A stretch of 6,213 bases of DNA from Treponema sp. (GTDB lineage Bacteria; Spirochaetota; Spirochaetia; Treponematales; Breznakiellaceae): positions 1-6,213 of the forward strand of contig JAISBK010000029.1 in assembly GCA_031266255.1 (NCBI GenBank). Reading direction: 5' to 3'. Below, one piece after another: positions 1-5,548 of the stretch. The first letter of the stretch is position 1; each line of letters opens with the position of its first letter. The position numbers were made by a program, and so were the translations under genes. The notes below the pieces were generated by a model. It was not told the DNA's origin and did no database searches. It was given only the letters and a program-made list of their open reading frames with translations.

Positions 1-148
1 TGACCGTGCCGTCCTTGTTCCGATAGGTGAAAACCCCTACGCTGGTCACGATTGCCCGGCCCGTGAGAAACCCCTCCGGGGTCTTCGTGAACGGTGTGGT
101 CATCCACTTTGCCGGGTCAAATGAATCCCAACGCTGTACTGTAGCCAT
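1..148 (-). CDS. DUF2213-like phage protein (putative prohead protease-related), 5' part
   Basis: The first 49 codons are visible; the gene runs off the low-coordinate end. It starts MATVQRWDSFDPAKW and continues with TPEGFLTGRAIVTSVGVFTYRN. The 'TPEG-L-G-A-V-T-GV--Y' pattern matches my memory of the N-terminus of DUF2213 phage proteins, which sit between the MuF/portal genes and the scaffold or capsid genes and are often annotated as prohead protease-like maturation proteins. The start is well supported: AGGAG at 154-158 lies five bases before the ATG. The Shine-Dalgarno site begins two bases after the 3' end of the tRNA-Gly, so the two genes must share a transcript. The position after terminase, portal and MuF fits a head-maturation role. 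The catalytic part lies outside the window, so activity cannot be judged. Confidence 0.72.
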   Translation of the reverse strand, partial: MATVQRWDSFDPAKWMTTPFTKTPEGFLTGRAIVTSVGVFTYRNKDGTV

Positions 149-153
149 GACTT

Positions 154-158
154 CTCCT
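154..158 (-). promoter_or_regulatory. Ribosome binding site of the DUF2213-like gene
   Basis: AGGAG on the minus strand, five bases before ATG at 148 and two bases from the tRNA discriminator base. Cleavage at the tRNA 3' end would leave an mRNA whose 5' end begins almost at this site. Confidence 0.75.
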
Positions 159-160
159 AA

Positions 161-231
161 AGCGGGCAGAGGGAGTCGAACCCCCGCAGCCGGTTTGGAA
201 AACCGGAGCTCTACCGTTGAGCTACACCCGC
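161..231 (-). tRNA. tRNA-Gly (anticodon UCC)
   Basis: The minus strand folds as a full cloverleaf. The acceptor stem GCGGGTG pairs with TGCCCGC, with two G-U pairs at its base. The D arm is GCTC/GAGC with a seven-base loop containing GG. The anticodon stem CCGGT/ACCGG encloses loop TTTCCAA, giving anticodon UCC, which reads GGA and GGG glycine codons. The variable loop has four bases. The T arm is GGGGG/CCCTC with loop TTCGACT. Base 73 (position 161) is U, usual for bacterial tRNA-Gly. CCA is not encoded, so the host CCA-adding enzyme would be needed. It lies inside a phage head-gene cluster, directly after a terminator-like hairpin and directly before the Shine-Dalgarno site of the DUF2213-like gene. 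All stems are intact, so it is probably functional. Confidence 0.95.
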
Positions 232-287
232 AAAACAAAAAGCCCGCGGATCTCAGGCGTAAAAAATACACTTGAAATCCACGGGCT
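232..287 (-). terminator. Rho-independent-type terminator hairpin just upstream of tRNA-Gly
   Basis: On the minus strand an 11-base arm (277-287, AGCCCGTGGAT) pairs with ATCCGCGGGCT (241-251), with one G-U pair. The loop can form a second small hairpin (GTGTA, TTTTT, TACGC). A T-rich tract, TTTTTGTTTT (231-241), follows at once. GC-rich stem plus U-tract is the classic intrinsic terminator layout. It faces the same way as all genes here. Oddly, it sits downstream of a good promoter and ends exactly at the first base of the tRNA, so it either stops most transcripts from the head operon or attenuates the tRNA-DUF2213 transcript. It could instead be a processing hairpin for the tRNA 5' end. Confidence 0.75.
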
Positions 288-323
288 TCCGTATTTCGGT
301 CGGCTCGTATGATACTAAAATCT

Positions 324-352
324 AATCTACCGGGCCTTGCTCAGTTTGTCAA
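324..352 (-). promoter_or_regulatory. Sigma70-like promoter upstream of tRNA-Gly / DUF2213 gene
   Basis: On the minus strand TTGACA (347-352, a perfect -35 box) is followed by 17 bases and TAGATT (324-329, four of six to TATAAT). An AT-rich stretch precedes the -35 box. Transcription would begin near position 317, about 30 bases before the terminator hairpin and about 86 before the tRNA. It lies in the gap after the 67-aa gene, where a promoter makes sense. This is a consensus match only. Confidence 0.6.
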
Positions 353-391
353 GTCCCTTTATTCAAAACGAGAGCATCCCGCTATAGGCCG

Positions 392-595
392 TCAATACCT
401 GTCCGGGGGGCTGCTCCTGGGCTCGTCCTCTGTCGGTATAGCCTTCCTAAAGCGTATCCTCTCCTCGGTCCCGAATACTACGTCATAACTTTGCTGGTTT
501 TCCAGCCGGGCCATGATTTTGATATGGAGATCCCCGTGATCTATCTTCCGGGCGGCCGCTTTTATTGTTTCAAGGCATTCATCCGTTAGCTCCAT
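392..595 (-). CDS. Hypothetical phage protein, 67 aa
   Basis: Last gene of the small-gene run before the promoter/tRNA region. A strong Shine-Dalgarno site (GGGAGG, four bases before ATG) supports the start. The product is a soluble, charged protein with no signal peptide or membrane segment. The N-terminal half looks helical (LTDECLETIKAAARKI), the middle beta-rich, and the region around residues 40-52 (DVVFGTEERIRFRK) weakly recalls the small DUF2292-type proteins ('helix, G-x-I-x-I, ...EKIR'), which are themselves uncharacterised; this likeness is only an impression. The tail is rich in proline and charged residues. I cannot assign a function. Confidence 0.65.
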   Translation of the reverse strand: MELTDECLETIKAAARKIDHGDLHIKIMARLENQQSYDVVFGTEERIRFRKAIPTEDEPRSSPPDRY

Positions 596-612
596 AGGCC
601 CTCCCTAATGGA

Positions 613-849
613 TCATCCGAAAGCAATCATCTTTTCATCCGGGGCCTCATACTTTTTTACGAGTAGGTGCGCCGGAAGCGGGTCTATTTTTTGATCCGTC
701 TCAGAATGATTGTCCGCATATTTTATGATTTTGGTCGTATCGGTCTTTTTATCATACTCAAATACGCCGGTTAGCTCTTTTGTTTCAAAGCCATAGCTGT
801 AGGTGACGGTTTCTTTGTCTTCTCTCAATTTCACAAAATACCACCACAT
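613..849 (-). CDS. Hypothetical phage protein, 78 aa
   Basis: The start at 849 is chosen because GGGGAGG (857-863) lies seven bases upstream. A longer reading from 912 would overlap the preceding 55-aa gene and has no comparable site. The product begins MWWYFVKLRED and contains YSYGFETKELTGVFEYDKKT, then a lysine/aspartate-rich middle and a tail ending MIAFG. The predicted shape is a small beta-rich domain followed by a helix. There are no cysteines, signal peptide or membrane span. The position between the MuF partner gene and the promoter/tRNA block is typical of small accessory head genes of unknown role. I recognise no family. Confidence 0.72.
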   Translation of the reverse strand: MWWYFVKLREDKETVTYSYGFETKELTGVFEYDKKTDTTKIIKYADNHSETDQKIDPLPAHLLVKKYEAPDEKMIAFG

Positions 850-887
850 CACTTTTCCTCCCCGTATGCCTAGCCTCCCCCCGGTGC

Positions 888-1055
888 CTACTTCTTGTGA
901 GCTTTCAGCCATGCCTCCATCTTTTTGCTTTCAGCTTCTGTTTTTTGATCATACTCCTCACGGGCTTTCTCGTATTCCTCCCCGCTCATCTCAAAAGGGT
1001 TAGGTTCATCGTCGTGAAGTGTAAAAACAACGTCATCATTTTTCTTTTTAGCCAT
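888..1055 (-). CDS. Small charged phage protein, 55 aa
   Basis: An ATG at 1055 opens a 55-codon frame ending with TAG at 888-890. The product begins MAKKKNDDVVFTLHDDEP, has NPFEMSGEEYEKAREEYDQK in the middle, and ends in a lysine-rich helix (KKMEAWLKAHKK). It is almost all charged residues and predicted helix or coiled coil, with no membrane segment. A modest AGGG lies eight bases before the start. It fits neatly between the upstream gene (stop at 1086) and the ribosome binding site of the next gene, with no overlap. Size and composition suit a small structural or accessory phage protein, but I cannot name it. Confidence 0.68.
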   Translation of the reverse strand: MAKKKNDDVVFTLHDDEPNPFEMSGEEYEKAREEYDQKTEAESKKMEAWLKAHKK

Positions 1056-1085
1056 CCAGATTACCCTATAGTCTCACCCTGGGAT

Positions 1086-1382
1086 TCAATATACCGCACC
1101 TTCAGGAATATCTTCCCAATCGTCTATGGACTTTGTAATCGTATCAAAAACAGCGACCTCGGCAAGAGCCGCCGCCGGGTATTCGCTATTAAGATACCCT
1201 TCTTTGAAACTCCAGTCGGCGGGAGGTAAACCAAGTACGCCGTGGTCTTTTTTTGCTTCCGATAAAAATTTTTCTATTGCCACATCGTCGCCGGAGACAA
1301 TATAGTCATCCGCGCCATCTCCGGTACGCCTAAAGCCCAGTTTGTAGGTGTTGCCGCCTATCTTGCCATGGATTTCAATCAC
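1086..1382 (-). CDS. 98-aa acidic protein paired with the MuF-metallopeptidase; candidate immunity or partner protein
   Basis: Starts with GTG, whose first G is the last base of the MuF gene's TAG stop (position 1382), so the two are translationally coupled. The product begins with a beta-hairpin-like stretch (IEIHGKIGGNTYKLGFRR), then YIVSGDDVAIEKFLSEAKKD, and ends with the acidic IDDWEDIPEGAVY. It is acidic, soluble, and has no signal or membrane segment and no cysteines. In phage MuF polymorphic toxins, the gene directly downstream of the toxin-bearing MuF gene often encodes its immunity protein, and this gene has the right size, position and acidity. That role is inferred from context only. 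It could equally be a small head or connector accessory protein. Confidence 0.78.
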   Translation of the reverse strand: MIEIHGKIGGNTYKLGFRRTGDGADDYIVSGDDVAIEKFLSEAKKDHGVLGLPPADWSFKEGYLNSEYPAAALAEVAVFDTITKSIDDWEDIPEGAVY

Positions 1383-3100
1383 TACTTCACTCCTGTCAAT
1401 ACACCGACAATAAAAGAATCATAATCAACATCTGTATTGTACTTCTTTGTTTTAAGGTTTTCAAGCCCCATAGAAAGCAATTCATAGGCATCTCCCCCAT
1501 AATCCTTGCCCATATACGGGCTGGCAAACTTGTCAACACGCACTCTTTCATTTGCTTCTGCATTATCATAGCCGGGTAACATTTTTAGTCTGACAAGAGC
1601 TTCTCCCTGTGTTCGGCGGTTGTAAAACTCTTTTTCCAAGGATACAATTTGTGGATTAAGTGCTTCCATACGATGCGCCATTTCGTGTAGTTCACAGCCA
1701 AAGCGAATATCTAAAGCAATTTCGCGCTGGTAATGGGAGTAGTAGCCTCGTGATACCCTTTTTACTTTTAACCCATTTGCTTTCGCATCCTTAATTGACA
1801 ATTCAACCCAATTACGCGGATAGTACTGCGATGCGGCTTCTATCCTTTTCTTGCCATACGAGCCTGCGTCAAAAGTGTGTTTCTGCGTTGTACCGAATTT
1901 ACGATACTCGCCCATAACCGAAAATATGTCGCGTTTTTCTTTCCCGGCTTTGTTCAGTAATAAACCGCCAAGTTCGATGGCTTCCTGTTCAGTGGTAATC
2001 TTTCTCACAAGTTCCTTGATTCTCTTCTCCGCTATTTCGTCTGATGGAGGCGTTTGGTGTGGTGTCGGTGCAGCGCGTTCCGGCGCATCATATCCCTCTT
2101 CCTTGGCGATTACACTGTCCACCTCCCCAACCAGCTCCTCCCAATAACTGAGCGCCGCACACCGGCACTGGATGTCCCGCCCCGGGTGAAGCAAGACGGC
2201 ATCGGAGGGCCGCGGCTTCCAGGTCTTGCCCTTATCGTCGCTGCACACGGCAGGATCGCTCCACCGGCAGAGCAGCCCCTCCATCAGGTGATGAGAAGGC
2301 CGGGCGTTAGGATAATGCCCACCCTCGTAGCCCCGGACCCGCTCATCCTGGGCGGTGGACCAGATATACATGGTCAGGCCGGCTTGCTCCATGCGGGCCT
2401 GCGTAGCCATCTCATTGAGCTTGCCGATCTGGTCCCGGGCTATCAGGTTCGCCCGGCCCTGCTTAATGCTGCCATCGATTTTCCTAATCTCAGCGGCAAG
2501 CTGGGAAACTGACCACCCGGAAATGACCGCCTGTTCAGTTTTCTGGTTTATCTGGCCTATATAATCATCGCTCAGTTTACGGATAAGTCTGTAGTTCTCC
2601 TCCTGCCAGGTTTGCTTCGTGGGTTCCCACCACTCCTCATACATGGGGAACTCCACCCCCAGTTCCGCCTTGGCCGCTTTCTGCCATTGCGCATCATTGA
2701 AGTCGTTAAGGTTTTCGGCGATGTTGCCCAGGCCCATGAATACCACCGGAGGCGCATCACGGGTACCATTCTCGTTGATCTCAGGGAGGTAGGTCGTAAA
2801 CCAGCCATTGAGGGACTTGACCAGCCGGCGGTAGCTGCCGCCCGGGATGGCATCCTGCCTGACCAGGGCTGCTGAGTCACCCCGCAGTATCGCTTCCTCG
2901 TTGTTCTTGAGATAGGTATGCACGTAGTCCATCATCGGCCGCAGCCAGGCCCGGATCGCCGCTGCGTAGTGCTTCTCTGTGGCCCAGGGGTACAGCCAAC
3001 TCTGCGGCCTATGCTTCCTGTTTCTCCCTGCCCGTCCCAGCTCTTTGCGGTGGATGTAAAGGGCTTGCTTGAGGGCCTCCCGGCCGGCGGTAATGGTCAT
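1382..3100 (-). CDS. MuF-type minor head protein fused to a C-terminal zincin-like metallopeptidase domain
   Basis: A 572-aa protein from ATG at 3100; a TTG at 3121 would add seven residues, but the ATG has an AAGGG nine bases upstream. Residues about 1-215 form a helical N-terminal part. Residues about 215-325 carry the Phage Mu F-like/SPP1 gp7 core: ARDQIGKLN, then W-S-T-A-Q-D-E-R-V-R, SHHLMEG, and the terminal cysteine motif CRCAALSYW. Such proteins sit on the portal inside the head, and some are ejected with the DNA. A proline-rich linker (about 343-353) leads to a C-terminal region of about 220 residues with HEMAH at 472-476, matching the zincin motif HEXXH, and a downstream conserved-looking YELLSMGLE whose E540 could be the third zinc ligand. 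GC content falls sharply at the linker, suggesting a swapped-in module. The MuF call is firm; zinc protease activity is inferred from motif. Confidence 0.9.
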   Translation of the reverse strand: MTITAGREALKQALYIHRKELGRAGRNRKHRPQSWLYPWATEKHYAAAIRAWLRPMMDYVHTYLKNNEEAILRGDSAALVRQDAIPGGSYRRLVKSLNGWFTTYLPEINENGTRDAPPVVFMGLGNIAENLNDFNDAQWQKAAKAELGVEFPMYEEWWEPTKQTWQEENYRLIRKLSDDYIGQINQKTEQAVISGWSVSQLAAEIRKIDGSIKQGRANLIARDQIGKLNEMATQARMEQAGLTMYIWSTAQDERVRGYEGGHYPNARPSHHLMEGLLCRWSDPAVCSDDKGKTWKPRPSDAVLLHPGRDIQCRCAALSYWEELVGEVDSVIAKEEGYDAPERAAPTPHQTPPSDEIAEKRIKELVRKITTEQEAIELGGLLLNKAGKEKRDIFSVMGEYRKFGTTQKHTFDAGSYGKKRIEAASQYYPRNWVELSIKDAKANGLKVKRVSRGYYSHYQREIALDIRFGCELHEMAHRMEALNPQIVSLEKEFYNRRTQGEALVRLKMLPGYDNAEANERVRVDKFASPYMGKDYGGDAYELLSMGLENLKTKKYNTDVDYDSFIVGVLTGVK

Positions 3101-3114
3101 TACAGCTAACCCTT

Positions 3115-3354
3115 TTACCAATTTTCATGTAAATCGCAGCGATAATATTTCCTTGTATGGCAGTCAACAATTGCTTCAATACGGGACATACCACGGGCAA
3201 GCCTTTCCTTACATATACCTTCGTCGGCAATGTTTCTATGCATTTTTTTACAATTATTGCAATTACCATAATAGTCGAAATTAAATTCGCTATTAAACTG
3301 ATCTATCTTGTCTTGATCTATGAATACACCTAGACCTGTGTCTATCAATTTCAT
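3115..3354 (-). CDS. Small cysteine-rich protein, 79 aa, possible zinc-binding
   Basis: Begins MKLIDTGLGVFIDQDK and ends DLHENW. It has five cysteines and three histidines, mostly grouped: CNNCKKMH (32-39), C48, DCH (64-66), and C-x2-H near the end (73-76). The spacing suits a small zinc-binding fold, though not a named zinc finger I can place. The DNA is strongly AT-rich (23-33% GC in sampled 60-base blocks), far below the flanking portal and MuF genes, which suggests a separately acquired gene. GGAGG lies 11 bases before the ATG, with a second GGA closer. It lies between the 65-aa gene and MuF, with its stop just before the MuF start. Function unknown. Confidence 0.72.
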   Translation of the reverse strand: MKLIDTGLGVFIDQDKIDQFNSEFNFDYYGNCNNCKKMHRNIADEGICKERLARGMSRIEAIVDCHTRKYYRCDLHENW

Positions 3355-3371
3355 TCTTCCTACATCCTCCG

Positions 3372-3569
3372 TTACTTACCGTTCTTCTTAACTCTGGCTG
3401 CTTTAATCGCATCATAAATCGCAATCAAGTGCTGATCATAACACGTCCCATTTTCGTGCTCGAGTTGCCAACCTCCAAGAAACTCCATCATGATAAAAAA
3501 CATCGCATTTTTCCCATGCTGCGTGTTAAAAGTAATTTCAAATCCAAGATCAAATTCTGCCCGATTCAT
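3372..3569 (-). CDS. Hypothetical phage protein, 65 aa
   Basis: The ATG shares its A with the portal stop codon (TAATG), a typical translational-coupling overlap. The product begins MNRAEFDLGFEITFNTQHG, has a hydrophobic stretch with methionines (NAMFFIMMEFLGGWQLE), and ends in a basic helix (IYDAIKAARVKKNGK). The hydrophobic stretch is too short and too interrupted to call a membrane span. Local GC is lower than in the portal. I recognise no family. Coupling to the portal hints that it is made alongside it, but gives no function. Confidence 0.7.
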   Translation of the reverse strand: MNRAEFDLGFEITFNTQHGKNAMFFIMMEFLGGWQLEHENGTCYDQHLIAIYDAIKAARVKKNGK

Positions 3570-5185
3570 TATACCTTGCCTTTCTTAATTTCGACAGCCT
3601 TGGCCTGGAGCTTCTCAAGTTCAACCTCTTCTTCCTCGGTCAATTCATCTTGGGATTCCAACTCCTTAATCCGGGCCATGACTTCCTTCTCGTCCATGCT
3701 CTTGATTTTATCGTCCATTTTGTTATCCGAATCGTCTCCTGCGTTAGCAGGTTCGTCTTCACTGTCAGGATTTTCACCTCCTTGGTTATCGCCTTCCGGG
3801 TTTTCTTCCGGCACCGTTTCAACCGGCGGCAGTTCCTCACCTTCCGGGACTGGTATCTTGTCCAGGGTATCACCAAATTGCAGGGCCCGGGCCTCATACG
3901 GTTCCATGACCCCGGCATTGATGTACGCCTGGTAGGTGGTTGCTTTTACCGATTCAACATCCGCTTTCGCCTTATCAACATCCGCCTGTTCTTTCTCGGT
4001 GAGCTGCCGAAGCGGCCGCCATACAATATACGGTTCCTCAAGGCCCTTCCACTCGGAAATGATTTTCACCAACCGCAAGACAACGGGTTCCGCATCCGAT
4101 TTCTGGACAGACCGTACCATGTCATAGTAGTTCCGCATATCGGATTCGCCGGTTGAGTTAAGACCGGCAGGGGACACGCCAAAGAGCCTGGTAATGGGAT
4201 AGCCGGTACAGGCGGAAACCAGCATAAAGATGTTGTAAAGGACCTCCGGTACTCCGGTAAAACTCACAGTATCCCGAATAAAATCATCATTTTTATCAAG
4301 AAGTTCGATATTGAATACACTGCGGGTAAATTCCATGATTTCAGCCTGTTTTTTTATCTTTTCTTCCCCATCAGGCTGATCAAGTATCTCTGCCAAATTC
4401 GCCAGCTTGTACTTTCCTGTGCTAAAGCTGTGAAGCAAATGGCCGATACTGCCAATGGAACTTCCCACTATCCGCAGATAATTACCAACCTTCTGTAATG
4501 CGCTGAGGCCCCAATACCGCTGTTCCTGGCTGAGCAGGGTGGTCGCACCAGCCGGTATTTTGCTCCCGTGCAGCTCAATAATACGGGTATAGTGGACTTC
4601 CTTTACCTCGGTAGCGCCAAAGGGTGTCATAAAAGAAATGGGGTAAAATTCAGGCATCCCGTAGCGCGGTTTTTCCGGGTCAAGCTGGAAGCGGATGTTG
4701 CTGAACACGATATCGGACCTGTCGATTATTTTCAGGTACTCGAAAGACCGTATCCGCGATGGTTTCAGCGGGGCATTGAGAGGTTGGCCATCCAGGGCCC
4801 CTATGAGCAATATCGCCCCGCCGTAAAGCCGGGACCAATAGAACCCCTCTTTAATCCTGGATAAGGCGCTGATGGATTCCAGTACGGCGTCGTACTCATC
4901 GACAATCTTGGAAACTGCTTTGTCCTCATCCTCTTGGTCCGGGAACTCGTAGTCCCAGCCCTCCCGGAACATATCATCGGGAAGGAGGGTTACGATCCGG
5001 GCGCCGAGGCCGTCATCAGCAAAAATGGACTCCAGTTCTATGTCAGACAGAACCCCATCCATTTTGCTGCGGGTATACCTGTTCTTGTCCTTCGCTGATC
5101 CAAGACCGGTGATAACATTTTTCCAGCCGTCTCTTGCGAACTTCTTTGCTTTTTCGATGATGCCGGGCTTTACTTCTTCGGACAT
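3569..5185 (-). CDS. Phage portal protein, DUF1073 family
   Basis: A 538-aa protein with CAGGAG six bases before the ATG. Portal proteins form the twelve-subunit ring at one capsid vertex through which terminase pumps DNA and to which MuF-type proteins bind. Features typical of the DUF1073 (HI1409-like) portals are the DDGLGARIVTLLPDDMFREGWD stretch in parts (58-78), EGFYWSRLYGGAILLIG (113-129), HYTRIIELHG (198-207), ACTGYPITRLFGVSPAG (325-341) and TGESDMRNYYDMV (345-357). Residues 1-430 are the portal body. About 448-490 is an unusually acidic, proline/glycine/asparagine-rich linker, and about 491-535 a glutamate/lysine helix likely to form a coiled coil. It lies after the terminase and before MuF. 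Some DUF1073-annotated proteins elsewhere carry extra domains, but nothing other than this tail is visible here. Confidence 0.92.
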   Translation of the reverse strand: MSEEVKPGIIEKAKKFARDGWKNVITGLGSAKDKNRYTRSKMDGVLSDIELESIFADDGLGARIVTLLPDDMFREGWDYEFPDQEDEDKAVSKIVDEYDAVLESISALSRIKEGFYWSRLYGGAILLIGALDGQPLNAPLKPSRIRSFEYLKIIDRSDIVFSNIRFQLDPEKPRYGMPEFYPISFMTPFGATEVKEVHYTRIIELHGSKIPAGATTLLSQEQRYWGLSALQKVGNYLRIVGSSIGSIGHLLHSFSTGKYKLANLAEILDQPDGEEKIKKQAEIMEFTRSVFNIELLDKNDDFIRDTVSFTGVPEVLYNIFMLVSACTGYPITRLFGVSPAGLNSTGESDMRNYYDMVRSVQKSDAEPVVLRLVKIISEWKGLEEPYIVWRPLRQLTEKEQADVDKAKADVESVKATTYQAYINAGVMEPYEARALQFGDTLDKIPVPEGEELPPVETVPEENPEGDNQGGENPDSEDEPANAGDDSDNKMDDKIKSMDEKEVMARIKELESQDELTEEEEVELEKLQAKAVEIKKGKV

Positions 5186-5226
5186 AAAATACTCCTGGAT
5201 TATAGTTCAATACAATTTCCATAGTT

Positions 5227-5532
5227 TTATATTCCCTCATAAATCTGCTTGTTAATGAATAAGATTTTATGACCCATGGATAAAAGCCACACGTCTTCTT
5301 TTTCCGTATACCCCTGAAAGAATATCCCTTCTATGAAATGATCAAAAAATAATGCTATGTTTTTTCTCGTTGCGTCTAATCTTTCAAATTCTTCTTTCCC
5401 AAAGATCACGATCCGTGACCAGGGAGGGCTATATACCGGTCCGGTCTCATTGGCAAACTTTATGAGTTTGTCAATTTCAGTATTGAAATCTTTAATAATA
5501 TCTTCCGGGGATTTGCTTTCCCATACAACCGT
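5227..5532 (-). CDS. Small AT-rich protein between terminase and portal; start codon uncertain
   Basis: The frame ends with TAA at 5227-5229. The only usual start in frame is GTG at 5409, giving 60 aa, but it has no Shine-Dalgarno site. The reading frame stays open to a TAA inside the terminase 3' end, and the stretch before 5409 looks coding (VVWESKSPEDIIKDF, then KLIKFANETGPVYSPPWSR). A strong AAGGAGG (5544-5550), overlapping the terminase stop, sits where this gene should begin, but no ATG, GTG or TTG follows in frame; the nearest plausible codon is ACG at 5532, giving about 101 aa. The product is a soluble mix of helix and strand (ALFFDHFIEGIFFQGYTEKE). GC is about 27-28% in sampled blocks, unlike its neighbours. 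No family recognised. It may use ACG, be a start-loss remnant, or reflect a sequence error. Confidence 0.55.
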   Translation of the reverse strand, partial: TVVWESKSPEDIIKDFNTEIDKLIKFANETGPVYSPPWSRIVIFGKEEFERLDATRKNIALFFDHFIEGIFFQGYTEKEDVWLLSMGHKILFINKQIYEGI

Positions 5533-5548
5533 TTTCGCCTTGTCCTCC

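Noticed and set aside
241..287. The hairpin before tRNA-Gly as a second, degenerate tRNA.
   Set aside because: Only 47 bases, with no T-loop TTCGA signature and no anticodon arm of the right size; stem plus U-tract fits a terminator.
390..395. TTGACG on the minus strand overlapping the stop of the 67-aa gene, as a second -35 box.
   Set aside because: The expected -10 position reads CTCGTT, a poor match. The TTGACA at 347-352 is much better.
897..1229. Plus-strand 110-aa frame with a hydrophobic, membrane-like N-terminus (possible holin or small membrane protein).
   Set aside because: It is the antisense of the 55-aa and 98-aa minus-strand genes. Their many lysine and glutamate codons read as phenylalanine and leucine on the other strand, which explains the hydrophobicity. 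No convincing ribosome binding site.
2054..2512. Plus-strand 152-aa frame opposite the MuF gene.
   Set aside because: It lies in the very GC-rich part of MuF, where stop codons are rare on both strands. The MuF motifs on the minus strand are clear, and the plus frame resembles no protein I know.
3429..4156. Two overlapping plus-strand frames of 168 aa opposite the portal gene, one serine-rich.
   Set aside because: Both are antisense of the acidic portal tail, whose glutamate and aspartate codons read as serine, phenylalanine and valine. No ribosome binding sites.
5199..5204. Perfect TATAAT on the minus strand just before the portal gene.
   Set aside because: No recognisable -35 box at 16-18 bases upstream, and a start of transcription there would fall on the portal ribosome binding site. 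The region is simply AT-rich.
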